In this document: positions 20,440 to 32,339 of the stretch, one piece after another
Position numbering within the stretch: the stretch's first letter is position 1
Layout: each line of letters starts with the position of its first letter
Assembly (NCBI GenBank): GCA_963971405.1
Contig: OZ020484.1
Coordinates: 25,358,001-25,422,000, forward strand
DNA from: Psococerastis gibbosa
Lineage: Eukaryota > Arthropoda > Insecta > Psocodea > Psocidae
Reading direction: 5' to 3'
DNA: 64,000 nt
Notes under the pieces: model-generated
Told to the model about the DNA's origin: nothing
Databases searched by the model: none
The model's input: only the letters and a program-made list of their open reading frames with translations
Made by a program: the position numbers and the translations under genes

Positions 20440-20640
20440 GATGAGAATAAGACCATCCGGAGGTTGGCGGAAGCAAGGCAGAAGACCCATCGGCAGACCG
20501 AGGACAATCCTCGAGGAAAGAATTGAACAACCCGCCGGAGCAAGAGGAAAAACAATAGCTCTAGACGCTAGCGTCTGACCGGGTGGAGTATAAGAAATGA
20601 GTGCTGCGCACGCGGCACTAAGCGGGAAGAGGAAGAAGAA
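20440..20640 (+). pseudogene. LINE reverse-transcriptase C-terminal fragment, frameshifted
   Basis: Pieces in successive frames match a LINE ORF2 tail: GRRPIGRPRTILEERIEQ, then LASDRVEYKK, then a terminal ALSGKRKKK. Known tails read 'RRPxGRPRTRWExx...LAxDRxEWRR...ALSGxRxR'. Several indels and stops separate the pieces, so the copy is old. The terminal GRPRT / ALSG pattern differs from the other tails in this window, so it is a different family. Confidence 0.7.
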
Positions 20641-21806
20641 GATATACTGTATATTGTACTATAAGTCCTATACATGCAGTTTGAAAGTTGATAAGAATCC
20701 CGCTATAGATCGTAGAAACGACATTTCCCTGGCAAGTACCTAACAGACTTGTTAACAGACTGAATTCGAACAAACCCTTACTTGAAGTCTTGAACACAGC
20801 CTAATGGGCCAAAGTTAACAGCTGGGCTGAGGAGATAGAGTGGGCGGGGCGTAGGGGGGGGGGGCAAGAGTTTGCGAGAACGATTGCGTCTACTGAGGGA
20901 TTAATCCCGAGATAGTACGACGTTGCCGAGCTCTCAAGAGACCCCTGAAAAATTACTATCCTCCACAAATTACTTTCATTTTTCTTTGAATTATGAAAAT
21001 TAATTTCTGTCCTTGTGCAAAAACTTGCAAAAATGGGGGGAAGAGAAAGCATTCTTGCAAAGTTTTACCTTCCACTATATTATGTTTTCAAGCCCCTCCA
21101 AGATTATAGAGATTATGCACTTTCTTTGCCTTTGTTTCCTTTTTATGGACAATACAAGAAAACTTTAACCTAAGGCTTATCGCAATGGGCAAAGACTTTT
21201 CTTAATTATTATTAAACCTCCTACGTAGGCCTAAGTTCATGTTATTGCACCGTACTCGCACTACTAGCAACCAGTGGGATTTTTTAGTCATACTCTTTGT
21301 TATGAAAATAAATTCTCTGCAATTTAACACAACCATTTTAATCACAACAAAATTAGTTAAAAATCGTCTTCTTCTGGACTTGTTTCTTCAGCTCCTGCCG
21401 CAGACTTAGTGGGATGAGACTCTGTGCCAGCAATCTTTCTGTCATCGTTCCGTCGCCAATACTTGAAATAAATTTCTTTATGGCCGTGCCCACCGCTTGG
21501 TATACTGCACGGTACTGCCATGTTCTAATGCATGGCGCTGCAATCCAGTATTCATTCTAAGAGTCAAGCTTGACAAGCCCGAAACTCGGCGAAAAAGGAT
21601 TTTCAGTAGCGTACCAGTGTTTTCCATTGACGAGAGTTCCAGGTTACCCAATTTCCCCATTTTATAAATTGGTCATCCTTGAATAGTAAATACTGTAGAG
21701 TATGATGGTGTGGCCGTGTTTTCCATTGACGAGCATCCACGTAACCCAATCCCCCCCCCCCCCAAATGGGTCGTTCTTACCCTGTAAAGTATTGCATTGT
21801 ACTATG
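20641..21806. other. No recognisable feature
   Basis: Unassigned. It contains a G11 run at 20853-20863. Short GC-rich blocks near 21480-21770 share cattgacgag and acgttacccaat-like phrases with 22070-22110, so a local degenerate duplication of about 350-bp spacing is likely. Confidence 0.4.
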
Positions 21807-21814
21807 CTCGGAGA

Positions 21815-22002
21815 CAAGGGCGGATTTTGCCTTCAATTTAGGGGGGGGTGGTCAGCGGGATGATTCAGTGGATTGTATCATTAAAAAACATTATTATTTT
21901 TAATTCCCACTGTAAACCCATTTTTATCTAGTGTAAGTTCATTTTATTGGGGGGGGGGGGTGTCCAGACCCCCTGACCCCCCCCCCCTAAAATCCGCCCT
22001 TG
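21815..22002. mobile_element. hAT-type MITE, 188 bp, perfect 8-bp duplication
   Basis: The ends are CAAGGGCGGATTTT at the left and its exact complement AAAATCCGCCCTTG at the right. The direct repeat CTCGGAGA flanks it perfectly at 21807-21814 and 22003-22010. Poly-G (left) and poly-G/poly-C (right) runs sit inside the inverted repeats. The 8-bp duplication and CARGGGCGGA-type ends are characteristic of hAT-derived elements. Confidence 0.95.
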
Positions 22003-22010
22003 CTCGGAGA

Positions 22011-22344
22011 AGCAAGTGCATTGCAGTTGGATATAGGATTTTCGCCAGAAGGCGTGCACGCGTTTTCCACCGACGAGCGCACACGTTACCCAATGTTTCT
22101 CCTAAAAATGGGTCGTCCTTGAATGGTAGATACTTTAGTGTATTGCACCGTACTATGCTCGGGAAGCAAGTGCATTATCGTAGTTGGAGGACGAAGATCC
22201 TACGCATTAGGTTGGCACGCACTCCCGCGCAACACCCATTACAATCTAAATTCGATTAGCGCGCTCCCATGGCTCACCGGAGGTCATCTTGCCGGCTGGC
22301 TTTTGCTTCTACCAGCAATAGTGTCTTCTCCCCCGTAGTAGCTT
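22011..22344. other. No recognisable feature
   Basis: GC-richer stretch with overlapping plus-strand frames of 99 and 71 codons. The frames are open because stops are rare here, and no motif is recognised. It shares phrases with 21500-21770. Confidence 0.4.
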
Positions 22345-23190
22345 TTATTGCTTTCCAATTTATACGTAGTATAAGGAAAGCTTTGTGATGGTCGAAATTT
22401 TCGATTCCGAGATTTCAACGGATTTACACGTTTTGAGGTCCCAGGAACCCATAAAAGTGGCTTTTACGAAATGTCTGTCTGTCGCTCGGTCTGTCGCTCT
22501 GTCTATCTGTCGCTCTGTCTGTGCGTCAATTTCCGGGCAAACTACTCGGTCGATTTAGATGAAATTTGGCATGTAGGTTCACAAAAATCATGCCTCGAGA
22601 CCATTTTTTTTATTTGGGGCTAACTCAATTTTGGGGGGTTTTATTCTTCAAAAACTCCAATTAACGTCTAAAAAAATTATTTCACTAAAACGGCTCCAAC
22701 GATTTCTTTTAAATTCACATATATTGTAGTCGTCATTAATGTCAACAAAATCCGGTGGGCCTTGTGCCCCTTGATAGTTTGCTTCTCGGGGTAAAAAAAT
22801 AAAAATAACTAAATTTTCATAAATTTTCACTAAAAAATAATTTTTCTGTGGAACCTTTCTATCGATGATTTCTACCTTCAGATATATGTATTAGGTGTTC
22901 AATAGAGTAACAAAACCAAGCAGGTTGTTTTTCCAAAAAAATATTTGGTTCTGGGCAAAAATTTCTTTTTTGAAGAAATTATGGAAAATACATTGCCTGC
23001 CCTGTCATTGTTACTACTGTTACAATAATATATTGGTCTGTTCGTTCCAGAATATGCAATTGAGTTTTAAGGGGTTTTTAATATATTGAGGTGGACACCC
23101 CCCCCCCCTCCGAGGGATCCGAAATTTAACCATAGGAAAATTAATTGCAATGAAATGAAGCATGTTCGAGTAAACTCGGACCGGTTCTTT
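22345..23190 (+). mobile_element. 850-bp dispersed element, copy 2
   Basis: It matches the copies at 2249 and 48055 from TTATTGCTTTCCAATTTAT to CTCGGACCGGTTCTTT. A deletion close to the right end has removed most of the right subterminal inverted repeat, leaving gaagcatgttcgag. The tetranucleotide run here is gtctgtctgtcgct-like. It has no coding content. Confidence 0.85.
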
Positions 23191-23268
23191 TTCGTTAGAT
23201 CTAAATATTCCTTTGCAATAGTGGAATAGCATGTAGCTGCATATTCTTCTACTTCTGAGGACACAATC

Positions 23269-23400
23269 TCAACGATTGGTTGGCAGTGACTCCCTACATA
23301 TCATCCTCCAGCTCTCTCGGTCCTGCGCCTTCCTCTTTAGCTCTTTGTACGTTCCTGTGTCTTCCTTCAGATGGTCCATGAACACCTTCTTCTATTGGTT
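23269..23400 (-). pseudogene. LINE reverse-transcriptase ORF, extreme C-terminus
   Basis: The minus strand reads VFMDHLKEDTGTYKELKRKA followed by QDRESWRMICRESLPTNR and a stop at 23269. The 'L..KAQDRExWR' motif is the usual last feature of many LINE ORF2 proteins. The same terminus occurs at 30189-30273 on the same strand, so the two are from one family. Confidence 0.75.
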
Positions 23401-25689
23401 CCTTCCACTGTGCCCTCAATGTACCAGATTTACTTGTCTTTACAAATGTCCTACCCATTTCGCTCTTCTACTTTTTATATGAGGTAACTGTGGAAATTAA
23501 TTGTATCGAATTAGATTTTCCTTCGGAAACATTTAACCATTTGCATTTACTGCTTAATTTTATAGAACCGTGGCATGAACCAATGGGATAACATGGAAAA
23601 TGTTTCACAGCACTCCGTTGCAATAGCTTTGCTAGAAAAACAAAAAACAAACAGACTGTAGGTATTTGCTTCAGCTGTATGTACATGTAATCTGTCATTA
23701 CCTGTGAATAACATCGAGTACAATTGCAGCATGCAATAATGCTTTATTGTACTGTAGGTTTAATGATTTAGAAAAGATCATAAAATATTTTATCGTCAAC
23801 TCGCTTTCCTAAATGGTACCAATACGATGACACTTGGCGAAGCTTATTTCTTTTACTGCAGAAAAAGCGTGATATTCGTGATGTTCAGGATAAAGAGTCA
23901 TTTAAGAAGTAGGCCTAGTATAATTCTCCACTTAATGATAGCAACTTACCTATACAATGTGAAAGATAAGAAGACCTTAGTTCTGTCTATTAGTCTTGGT
24001 GCATTAAAAAAGTAGGCCTCGTCAAGTGTCATAGTGCAATATATACCCATATAATGGTTGCCGAATGTCGACTATTAAAATATTTGCACTTATTTGAACT
24101 ACTCCGTGTCCGTTCTCATTTAAAATGTTTAATTATTTCCGTATGAAAAAATATAGTTGATTCCCTGACCAATGTATTTCCATAGTCAGATTTGGGACAC
24201 ATGTGTGACAAAAAGAAGAATTTAAATTTGCCTGCGGACAGTGACATTTTTGAAATTACTTTGTCAACTCGTAAAACACCATGCTCAGCTTTCATTTGAA
24301 AGCTTACATCAAAGGGACACCATTTAGCTAATTTAATCACTGCCGTGACATTAGACAGTTAAAGCTCAGGGCAGAATTCATTAAATTTAAGTGTTTCACT
24401 ACCCTCTCCTCTTTTTCAACCCATGTGACTCATTCAAAGCACGCACCCCTTGGACACACCACAAAAAGTAATCGGGGCTCTGCCAAACCGACTCGGCACG
24501 GCGCATCCCTCTGGGGTGTTCTGAAAACCCGAAATGACAAATGCCGATCTGAATGATTCATGCTCTTGGTTTTTAACCTCTCGCCCCATATGCATACAGC
24601 TAAATTGCAGGGTGGTTGGACCATATAAGGGGGAGATGCGACTCGGTTCGCTGAGTTAGCAACACCTCGCCAGCTTTTCGTTTACTGGGTTTTTGTTTCC
24701 TATGACATATCTCGTTCACGCTGGTCGGGTTTATATTGGGAGGATTGGTTGTCTTTCTGCTGTGTGGGGATGAAGATATCCAGAGCTGCATCTGTTGAAT
24801 TTTTTAGGGCCCCTCCCTTTCTTTTGTCTTCGGGGCCCTGTCACTTTTGTTGGTATCCAGTCAAGCTTGCTGCATAGCCTTGTTTACTGATGAACAAACA
24901 TCAAGTGGTTTGTATTAATATTCAAATTGAGTGGTGGGGGTTGTCTGCTGTCTTCAGCAGCATTAATTCCAACCCTACTCTCTGCCAGCGTACGATCTAT
25001 TGCTGTAGAAACAAGCTGCAGGCTGTCAGTTGCAAAATTAAACGTTTGTGACTAGGTGATGCTTAGAATAATTACCTATTGTGAATTTGTTTCACTGTTT
25101 CATTACGCGACATACTGTAGTATTCCACGGCTTTATTATTTTACAACAGCATCTGCTATACAATAGTAACCCGCCCACGATAGAATGACATTTGGAACAC
25201 TTTGTATATTCAAAAACTAAGTTTAATGGATTTACAATTTATATACTCGTAGGTGTTCCCTTCGTGGTCGGGTAATATAAATAAAGGCTCACTGAAAGCT
25301 ATTCATCTATTATCTTATATATTTACAGGCCATGCCCATTTTACAATTTTAACATAAAATAAATAATGTTACATGTAATGAAAATTAACAAATAAAAGCT
25401 AAACCTAAGTTAAAAGCTAAATCTAAGTCTTAAGCATAAATCTAAAAATAAAGTAATGCTATTCAGAGTAGGATAAACAGGGTTACAGCACATGTATTAT
25501 ACAAAAGACTCCTCAAATCATCCCGAACTGTTGTTACCTCAGGATTCAAATGTATACTGGATTAGGCTTAAGCTATCCAACGTTACTATATTTACGGTAC
25601 CTTACGTTATCTTTGTCGCAACATATTAGGTAAATTACCAGCTCGTAACAGCAAGCCTGTGAAATTTTTGGCTTCTTCGCCGATCATTA
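23401..25689. other. No recognisable feature
   Basis: Over 2 kb with no repeat partner in the window. The GC-richer part 24430-24830 has overlapping minus-strand frames (64 and 63 codons) without recognisable motifs. Transcripts or snRNA-like structures were looked for and not seen. Confidence 0.4.
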
Positions 25690-25800
25690 ATTAAAAACAG
25701 CGACGTGGCGCGACAACCCAATGAGGGTCTGCTAGAGGATACTCTGTCTTGACTACAACTCTATATGAGATGTTGTAGGCAAAAACATTCTCGGCAGCCG
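25690..25800. repeat. Dispersed repeat paired with 34578-34700
   Basis: A block opening cgacaacccaatgagggtct matches cgacaaccgaatgagggtct at 34585, and both continue through a gatactctgtcttgac / gatccactctcttgac block and a gagatgttg / gggatgttg block to a gcagc / gcggcc ending. Non-coding, class unknown. Confidence 0.65.
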
Positions 25801-27027
25801 TAAATGCACCTATGCACCTATGAATGCAATGTACAGTCAGGCTCAGGTGGACCTAGATCTGAGAAAATATTGCCTTTTCTGTCAAGTTTTGAATATCGAC
25901 CATCACTTTTGTAGTGCAGTTCTCTATCTTCTGATCCTTTGCGAATGCCTCAGACCATTATCGGTTCGACTCGACTCGAAGCAAAATAAAAGGCTAGGTA
26001 CTCGTGATCTATGTAGATACATTTAATTCTTCTTCCCCCTCTACAGCAGTTGACAGACTAGACTTCGGCCTTCTCAACAACACTCCCCAGTCATTTCGGT
26101 TTCGCGGAGGTCGGCTTCTATTTTGCCCGTCCAGTGCTTGCTTCCTGTACTGGTATACTTGATTACACCAGTACTAGTACAATACTACATTTATACTATG
26201 TACATACAAGTTGAACCCGTACGGAGGAAATTAAATTAATCAGAATGGACATTGCCTTTATGCGTCAGCAGAACCTCAATTTCCAGCAAGTAACATGGGA
26301 GTGTGTAGCGAGTACGGAAACTTAAAGAATGACTGGGTTTAATGAAATCAGCAAAGAAATTTGAAAAGGAGAAATTCGCAAGAGGAGAAGGAAAATTGAT
26401 ATGTCAGAGCCTGATTTCATATATCCTGACACCCTTTATCCTTCCAGTATCAGCCGCCCGTTTTCAATCAACCGACCATTATAAATTTCCACAGTGGAAG
26501 AAAATTTCTTTTGCTGGGAAATTGGGGGTGAAGATGGGGAAAGTTTTTTGATGGTTCATTACCTCGTCTTTTATAAAAATTTCACACTTGACCGTGCTGT
26601 TACACACCAAAGCCTCACGTTGTTAATTATAAAAGGTGTCGTGGTGTAGTTGTTAATAAAATATAGACTTCAGCTTTAAAGATGAGTGATATGTTCTTTG
26701 ATCTTGTTCGATGGGATGCGAAATAATTTGCTATTAGTATTAAGACGAACGAAGAAAAAGTGTGGAAAATTTACATGTCTAAGCATCACTATATATTGTA
26801 CTAAGCATTATATGGTAAATAATACCATTGAATATATAACACTAAGTGTTATTGTATTCAATGATAATACTGACAATTAAGTAGCTTAAGTTGAGGAAGC
26901 AACCACCTCGTTACAACCGAAACTTTCTAATTTCTGTTTACCACCATATGTTGATGAAACACTGAATGGGATAGAAAACAATTTAAGGCTGATTCCTGTC
27001 TCTAGACCACTTCTATTTGAGATTTTC
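25801..27027. other. No recognisable feature
   Basis: Unassigned AT-rich sequence. The 68- and 69-codon plus-strand frames show nothing recognisable. Confidence 0.4.
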
Positions 27028-27427
27028 TTAGGCGGGGATTCCACCGACCGGCTAGGGCTAAATACAAAAACGGTGACGTGGTAACAGACATTCAAGACTT
27101 AGGCGGGGTTTCCACCGACCTCGCATTACAGAATGCAAATGACATTGACGGAAATTTTAGATTTCCTCTATTCCATAGTTAAAATTGATCAATGATTGTA
27201 CAGTAAAATCACAAACAAACAAACTAAAATTAAAAAATGGCGTCATGGGATATGTTAAGTACAAACATTTTAATAGATTTCTATGTAAAGAAACATTCTA
27301 ATTTCCGTCAATGCCATTTGCATTTTGCAATGCGAGGTCGGTGGAAACCCCGCCTAATCTTGAATGTCTGCTACCACGTCACTGTTTTTGTATTTAGCTC
27401 TAGCCGGTCGGTGGAATCGGCGCCTTA
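27028..27427. mobile_element. Foldback element, copy A, about 400 bp
   Basis: Two arms of about 130 bp, inverted to each other, flank a centre of about 150 bp. The left arm reads TTAGGCGGGGATTCC, then aaatacaaaaacggtgacgt, then a second ggcggggtttccaccgacct block and gcaaatgacattgacggaaa. The right arm repeats all of it in reverse complement. Each arm therefore carries the GGCGGGG..TTCCACCGACC motif twice. The centre contains aaaaaatggcgtcatgggat. A near-identical copy is at 55133-55529, and rearranged arms lie at 56675-56880. Coding content is absent. The class is unknown and probably a non-autonomous foldback or MITE. Confidence 0.92.
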
Positions 27428-28188
27428 TCAGCAACGGGTGTGATAGATACTGGAAATAGTCGTGATTAATAACTGACCACTGTAATCGAAGTATTCTGCT
27501 ACAGGTACTGTGAGAAGACAAATATAAGCATTGTCAGTCAATTCTAATTAACATCGTTGACTGTCCTTGAAATCATGGACCGTTTTTTCAGTGACTTGAC
27601 TTGTTTCCATAATCGCTTGACGTAATAACATCTTCGAGTCCTGGCGAAACACTTCTTGTGAACCGTTCTCTAAATTACCTGTCAACCTGAAGCTTAACGC
27701 TATGCAGCAAAACGCTCTGAATGTACATTATTAGTGGCGAGCAGGTACACGAATTGTGCCTCAAGACTAGAGATTGTCAACCGGTACAACAACTTGCTTT
27801 GTAATGTTCAAAAATGATGGGACAAGAAAAGGCTTGAGAGGGCATGGTACAACAATTAAGTCAAGGGCTTTGTCGCATTTTTTTGCTGATTTGAACCAAT
27901 AACTGCTCCCAGAGTGCTCCCAATGGTCCGTGCTCTTGTTATAATTTTGTTTCTCAACAAGTTGTTGAGAAATTTTAATAAATACCTCATTGCACAGGTT
28001 GACTTCATACAAATCTAATGCCTCCGAAGCAAGTTAATACTGCTGGAACCATGTATTTAAAAAAGAAGTTACTTAAAAAAATACATTGTGAAGTTTTAAA
28101 TTCTATCCTACTGCCGATAAGCGTACACACCCTATTATTGACAAGCTGAAATTAGAAGCTGCTGAAATTAGAAGAGTTAGAAAAATAT
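27428..28188. other. No recognisable feature
   Basis: Unassigned. The minus-strand frame of 81 codons at 27767-28012 has no motif I recognise. Confidence 0.4.
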
Positions 28189-28261
28189 GGACTTGGAGGG
28201 ATTTGAACCCACGATCTATGCCTGTCCGGGGCATTGTCTTAAATCGCTGGAACACAACCCC
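28189..28261 (-). tRNA. tRNA-like pseudogene, sister of 12870-12941
   Basis: On the minus strand a cloverleaf can be drawn: acceptor GGGGTTG against CAAGTCC (with mismatches), anticodon stem ATGCC/GGCAT around CCGGACA, and T arm GTGGG-TTCAAAT-CCCTC. The loop would give anticodon GGA (serine), but position 33 is C as in the sister copy, and the acceptor stem is damaged. The two copies share gtgnnccagcg, gatcgtgggttc and ccaagtcca. This marks them as one dispersed family and not two independent tRNA genes. Confidence 0.6.
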
Positions 28262-28389
28262 GACAAATACAGTGTTTGCTAAATCCTCTACTTATGTGCT
28301 CTTTGACAAGATTTGAATAAGTAGAGAACTGCTCCCAAAACCATAGCCTGATTCGGAGTTTCTGACAATATACAATATATCATCAAGAA

Positions 28390-28680
28390 TCAGCCACAGG
28401 GTGGGATATGTGAGCCTCCTCCACTCCCTCCTGTCTTTCAACTTCTGATTATTCAACACTTCCACAAGTCCGACTCTTCTAAGATCGTCCTCAATCTGAT
28501 TGCTGTTTCTCTTCCCCTATTTCTTCTTCCACCCATGTACTTTTACGTGACCGAACCATTGCAGTCTCGTTCACTTTATCTTCTCCACCAATGATTATTC
28601 TTCTCCAAACACCCTACTCATCACTTCATTTCTAGACCTATCCCTTCTTTTCTCTGACGGACTATTGTGATGATATAATA
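28390..28680 (-). pseudogene. LINE reverse-transcriptase ORF, C-terminal fragment
   Basis: The minus-strand translation reads SRNEVMSRVFGEE, an in-frame stop, LVEKIK, another stop, TRLQWFGHVKVHGWKKK, and then NQIEDDLRRVGLVEVLNNQK and LKDRREWRRLTYPT. It follows the standard LINE tail order 'RNE-I...RLRWFGHVxRM...IxDDLRxxGL...AxDRxEWRR'. At least three stops interrupt it. It is a separate family from the WW-containing tails at 6.4 and 32.4 kb. Confidence 0.85.
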
Positions 28681-29779
28681 TACATATACAAATTAATAAT
28701 TTTAATTATGGCACCTGCACGTCGCCGTTTGAAAAATTAATTCAAAAAAACGCGTCCAAGAAAACAAGTTGGCAAACAAACTGGAACTGCCGCGGACAAC
28801 CAGCTTTGTTATTGATCAGAAATGGCGATAAAAACATGAAAAAAGAGAAAAATTACCACTGGAATAATGGGAGGCTAGTAACTGTCTATGTCTAGGACTT
28901 TGCTTGTAATGCCTCGTTAAAAGAAATGGGACAACCAAGAATGCCGCCACGGCAACCCGTCAATCGAACCTCAATCAACCGCTAGTTCTATATATGGTAT
29001 AGTTCACTTATGCTACGGAATACCTTATTTATTATTTTTATATAATTAGTGGTAAAGAATTAGCTTTTGTTTTTCCGACGAATAAAACTGGAAATGGTGG
29101 CTCGCTTTGCTATTGTAATGCGGCCTATTGTATAGTAGGATAAAAGCTATTTACCGCATTTTTTTGTACTTTCATGAATTTTGTGGGATATTACTAAAAA
29201 AGGAAATTTACTTGCAGGCCATGTAGGGAGGAACTAAACATTATCTTAGGTAGGCTTAGGTTTTTATACCATAATATCAGCTATATTCCAATTTGACTCA
29301 AGGTACTGAACTTACACAAAGACATAACCTGAAAATTTGGCAGGTAGCGTAAAACAAGGTGAACAGGAACTCTTGGTTGAATAGGTATAAAACTTTTTCA
29401 TCGCGGTTTTCGCCAGAAATTCTAGAAGAACATACATAACTTATCCAAATATTGAAATATCCCAATCATCACTAACTTTTGAAAACGTATATATTATTCC
29501 AGTTCTTTAACAGTAAATGTGAAGAAAAGAAGTCATTCATTCACGTTATTCACCTTCTTCTCGTGGGCTCCAATAGACTTCATACCTTATATACCTTCAT
29601 GTAAAAAAGTTACTACCACATATTGGTCGAGAAGGTCAATATGCACATGATAAAATGGGAGACTCAATTATAATGTTAAATTCGAAATAAAATGTAAATA
29701 AATAGAGTAAACAAAATTTAGATTGTACACGTAGGTATTTCCTATTTAACTTATTTCTTTTCATTCCTAATTTAATTGT
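28681..29779. other. No recognisable feature
   Basis: AT-rich with no repeat partner or coding motif seen. Confidence 0.45.
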
Positions 29780-29970
29780 CAGGACATGTAGAGTAGTGGC
29801 ACCAACTCCGACTTTCATCCGAAAGGTTGTTGGTTCGAATCCCACACTGGCCACATTTTCAAGCTATGCTTCGGAGGGCATGTAAAGCAGGTGGTCCCGG
29901 GTTTTCCAAGTTCGCTAGGTTGCTTAGTAATAGAACAAAAAAATGAACATTTATTTATTTATTTATTTAA
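29780..29970 (+). mobile_element. tRNA-derived SINE, copy 4, with internal deletion
   Basis: Head and B box (GGTTCGAATCCC) are intact and the tail is TTTA repeats. About 35 bp is missing between the gtcccgggttttccaagtt and cgctaggttgcttagtaat blocks, which removes the gagggcttatagcccta motif present in the other copies. Confidence 0.9.
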
Positions 29971-30188
29971 CATTTGAAATAGCCGGTTTTACCTGTTCTG
30001 TCACTCTATCACTTAGTAACTAAGCCTTAGTTCCATGATTAAGGGGATCATACCCGTAGTATGTTGTAAGTACAATAATTACCTCTAACGTAAACCGGGG
30101 TGGGGTGACTTTGCAAAATTGCAGGTATTGGTATAGGTAGAATATTGGACTAATATATTATTATATACTATATATATAGATCTCAATC

Positions 30189-30273
30189 TCAACGAGTGGT
30201 TGGCAGTAACTCTCTGTATATCATCCTACAGCTCTCTCGGACCTGCGCCTTCCTCTTCAGCTCTGCGTACTAT
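30189..30273 (-). pseudogene. LINE ORF2 C-terminus, truncated by a SINE insertion
   Basis: It encodes YAELKRKAQVRESCRMIYRE then LLPTTR and a stop, the same terminus as at 23269-23400. The homology stops where the SINE at 30282-30500 and its duplicated target begin, so the SINE probably landed in or at the edge of this older LINE relic. Confidence 0.75.
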
Positions 30274-30281
30274 TTGATTAA

Positions 30282-30500
30282 CTAATAAATAAATAAATAT
30301 TGAATTGACTTTTGTTCTATTACTAAGCCAACCTAGCGGAGTTAGGGCTATAAATCCCTCTCTTAGACCCAACTAGGAAAGCCCGGGACCGCCTGCTTTA
30401 CATGCCCTCCGAAGCATGGCCAGAAAATGTAGCAAGTGTGGGACTCGAACCAGCAACCTTTCAGGTGAAAGTCGGAGTCTATACCACTACTCTACTGACA
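30282..30500 (-). mobile_element. tRNA-derived SINE, copy 5, minus strand, 8-bp duplication
   Basis: The complete family body is in reverse: the AAATAAATA tail at the left, then cggagttagggctataaatc, gaccgcctgctttacatgcc, and the B-box complement gggactcgaacc. The A-box end is at 30500. The direct repeat TTGATTAA at 30274-30281 and 30501-30508 bounds it. Confidence 0.93.
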
Positions 30501-30508
30501 TTGATTAA

Positions 30509-32339
30509 TGTCTTGGTATTGACATTGCGCTCTCATACGTACATCCACTGATTCGGTGATTCCTAAATCACTACCGTACCTTCGACTTTGTCATTCATCT
30601 GAGATGTTGACTGATGTAAGCGCACCAAAGGTCCAGCAAGATAATTGGCTAGTATTAACGAAAACACTTCCAGGAACCGATTTAAGCCGAACTGTGGGCG
30701 ACGCCAACTTAGCTTCAAAACTGCAAGTCGGCATCAAACTGGAATCACGGCAACTGATTCAGTATTCAAAATCACTTCTGGACATCTATAAATATTTTTT
30801 CTTATCTAAACGCCAAAATAAGTGTCTAATTTTTTCACTGCTTAAATTGTTATTTTTCGCATATCTGTCACATGTTATTCGCAGGAAATTTCGATTTTTT
30901 ATTAATGATAAAAATTTAATATCGAACAATGGACTGCGTTCTTAATCGTGTTTCACGTCCGTAATGACATAACAGAACGCAAGTCACGGGCTCGTTTGCC
31001 TCAAATTGTAACACTTAATTTAGCTTACCAATTTAGGGGTAGATGATTATGGGTTACGGGGTCAGAATCGCCGTGTTCGCAGAATAACCTTTTATTGCAT
31101 AAATCATAGCCCAGAAAGCCTGCGGAACTTGTGCAATTAACACATTTTTACAAAGAAAATCGGAAAATTGAAGCATAATATATAGAAATTAGTGATTTTT
31201 ATTGCTTTTTTTATTTTATTTTAAATTGTAAATTTTACCGTTAGGAGACAACCCAACTGTCTGTTTCTTTGAACGATATACAATTTCACAGAAATTTAAA
31301 TAGTAGTGCTTTAAAAGATGTCAAATTCCTTAGAAGCATTATTTTTATTATATCAGTAGTAAAGAAAGAAAGAAAATTGTGTTTATTTTCCATATTTTTT
31401 CATAGTTTATTCATAGTATATCATTATTTTGTATAACTACAGCTTTTGAACGCCTTTAACCTAAAAACCGCAGTATGCTAAATTTAAGAGCCTTACACAG
31501 AGTAAGATTTTTCGTCAAATCTGCGTAATATTTTTGTCAGTGTATCGGGTTCAATGAACAAGGAACTGTACAATAACTGAAAATACGCTTAAACCAAAAC
31601 TTAAAATTAAGCCCTCAACTAGCTCCAGCTCAGCAACTTTCCGCTAAAACTTGTCGAAACAAAGTTCTCCGTCTGAATTTTCCGTATAATAAACACCAAC
31701 TGGCTAAACTCTCGTTAAAATAGAACGTCTTTTAAATTAAAATGAGAACTGTTGCTTGGCTCATCAACGATGTAAACCAGTAAAGTAAACGGACCATTAA
31801 CAAAATGAAAGAAACTGGGTAAATACACAGGCGAGGTATAAAAAGACAAAAGAAGTTGGATGGCGAATGTACTTACGTTAATTAAAATGAATGGAAGTAC
31901 GGTATTCAATGCGAAAACTAAAGTCTTTGAAAGCTTCTATAATAACCTCAGAGAATGCTTTTCAGAGGTGGAAACTCAGATAGAAGAAACTTTGTATCAT
32001 ACAAGTGAAAAGAATGGGTCGTTCTTTCATCGATTTCTATTGAAAACGCACAGTGCCTTAATGAGAAACGTGTTTATCTCAAGCAATTTTTAACAAATAA
32101 TTATTAAGGAGGAAGGACGTAATGGGATAATTTTGACGAATTGTCCTCTCTGACACGCACCCCCAATGCATGCTGTTGTGTACGTATGACACCTATGATG
32201 GCGAAACTTACTTCAATTTTTTTTTTTTTGGTCTCTTACTCATGAACAGAACAGCGGGTTACGTCTTAAAAACCCAATACTATCAGAACCGCGAATTTTG
32301 GTGCCTGCTGAGCATGTTGCTAACCATTTGCATTCGTTG
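30509..32339. other. No recognisable feature
   Basis: It contains the 129-codon plus-strand frame 30556-30945 and the 77-codon frame 31860-32093. Neither shows a motif, splice context or repetition I can interpret. The second half is strongly AT-rich. Confidence 0.4.

Noticed and set aside
30556..30945. 129-codon plus-strand frame
   Set aside because: No recognisable domain, no splice signals, and AT-rich second half. Long enough to note but not to call a gene.
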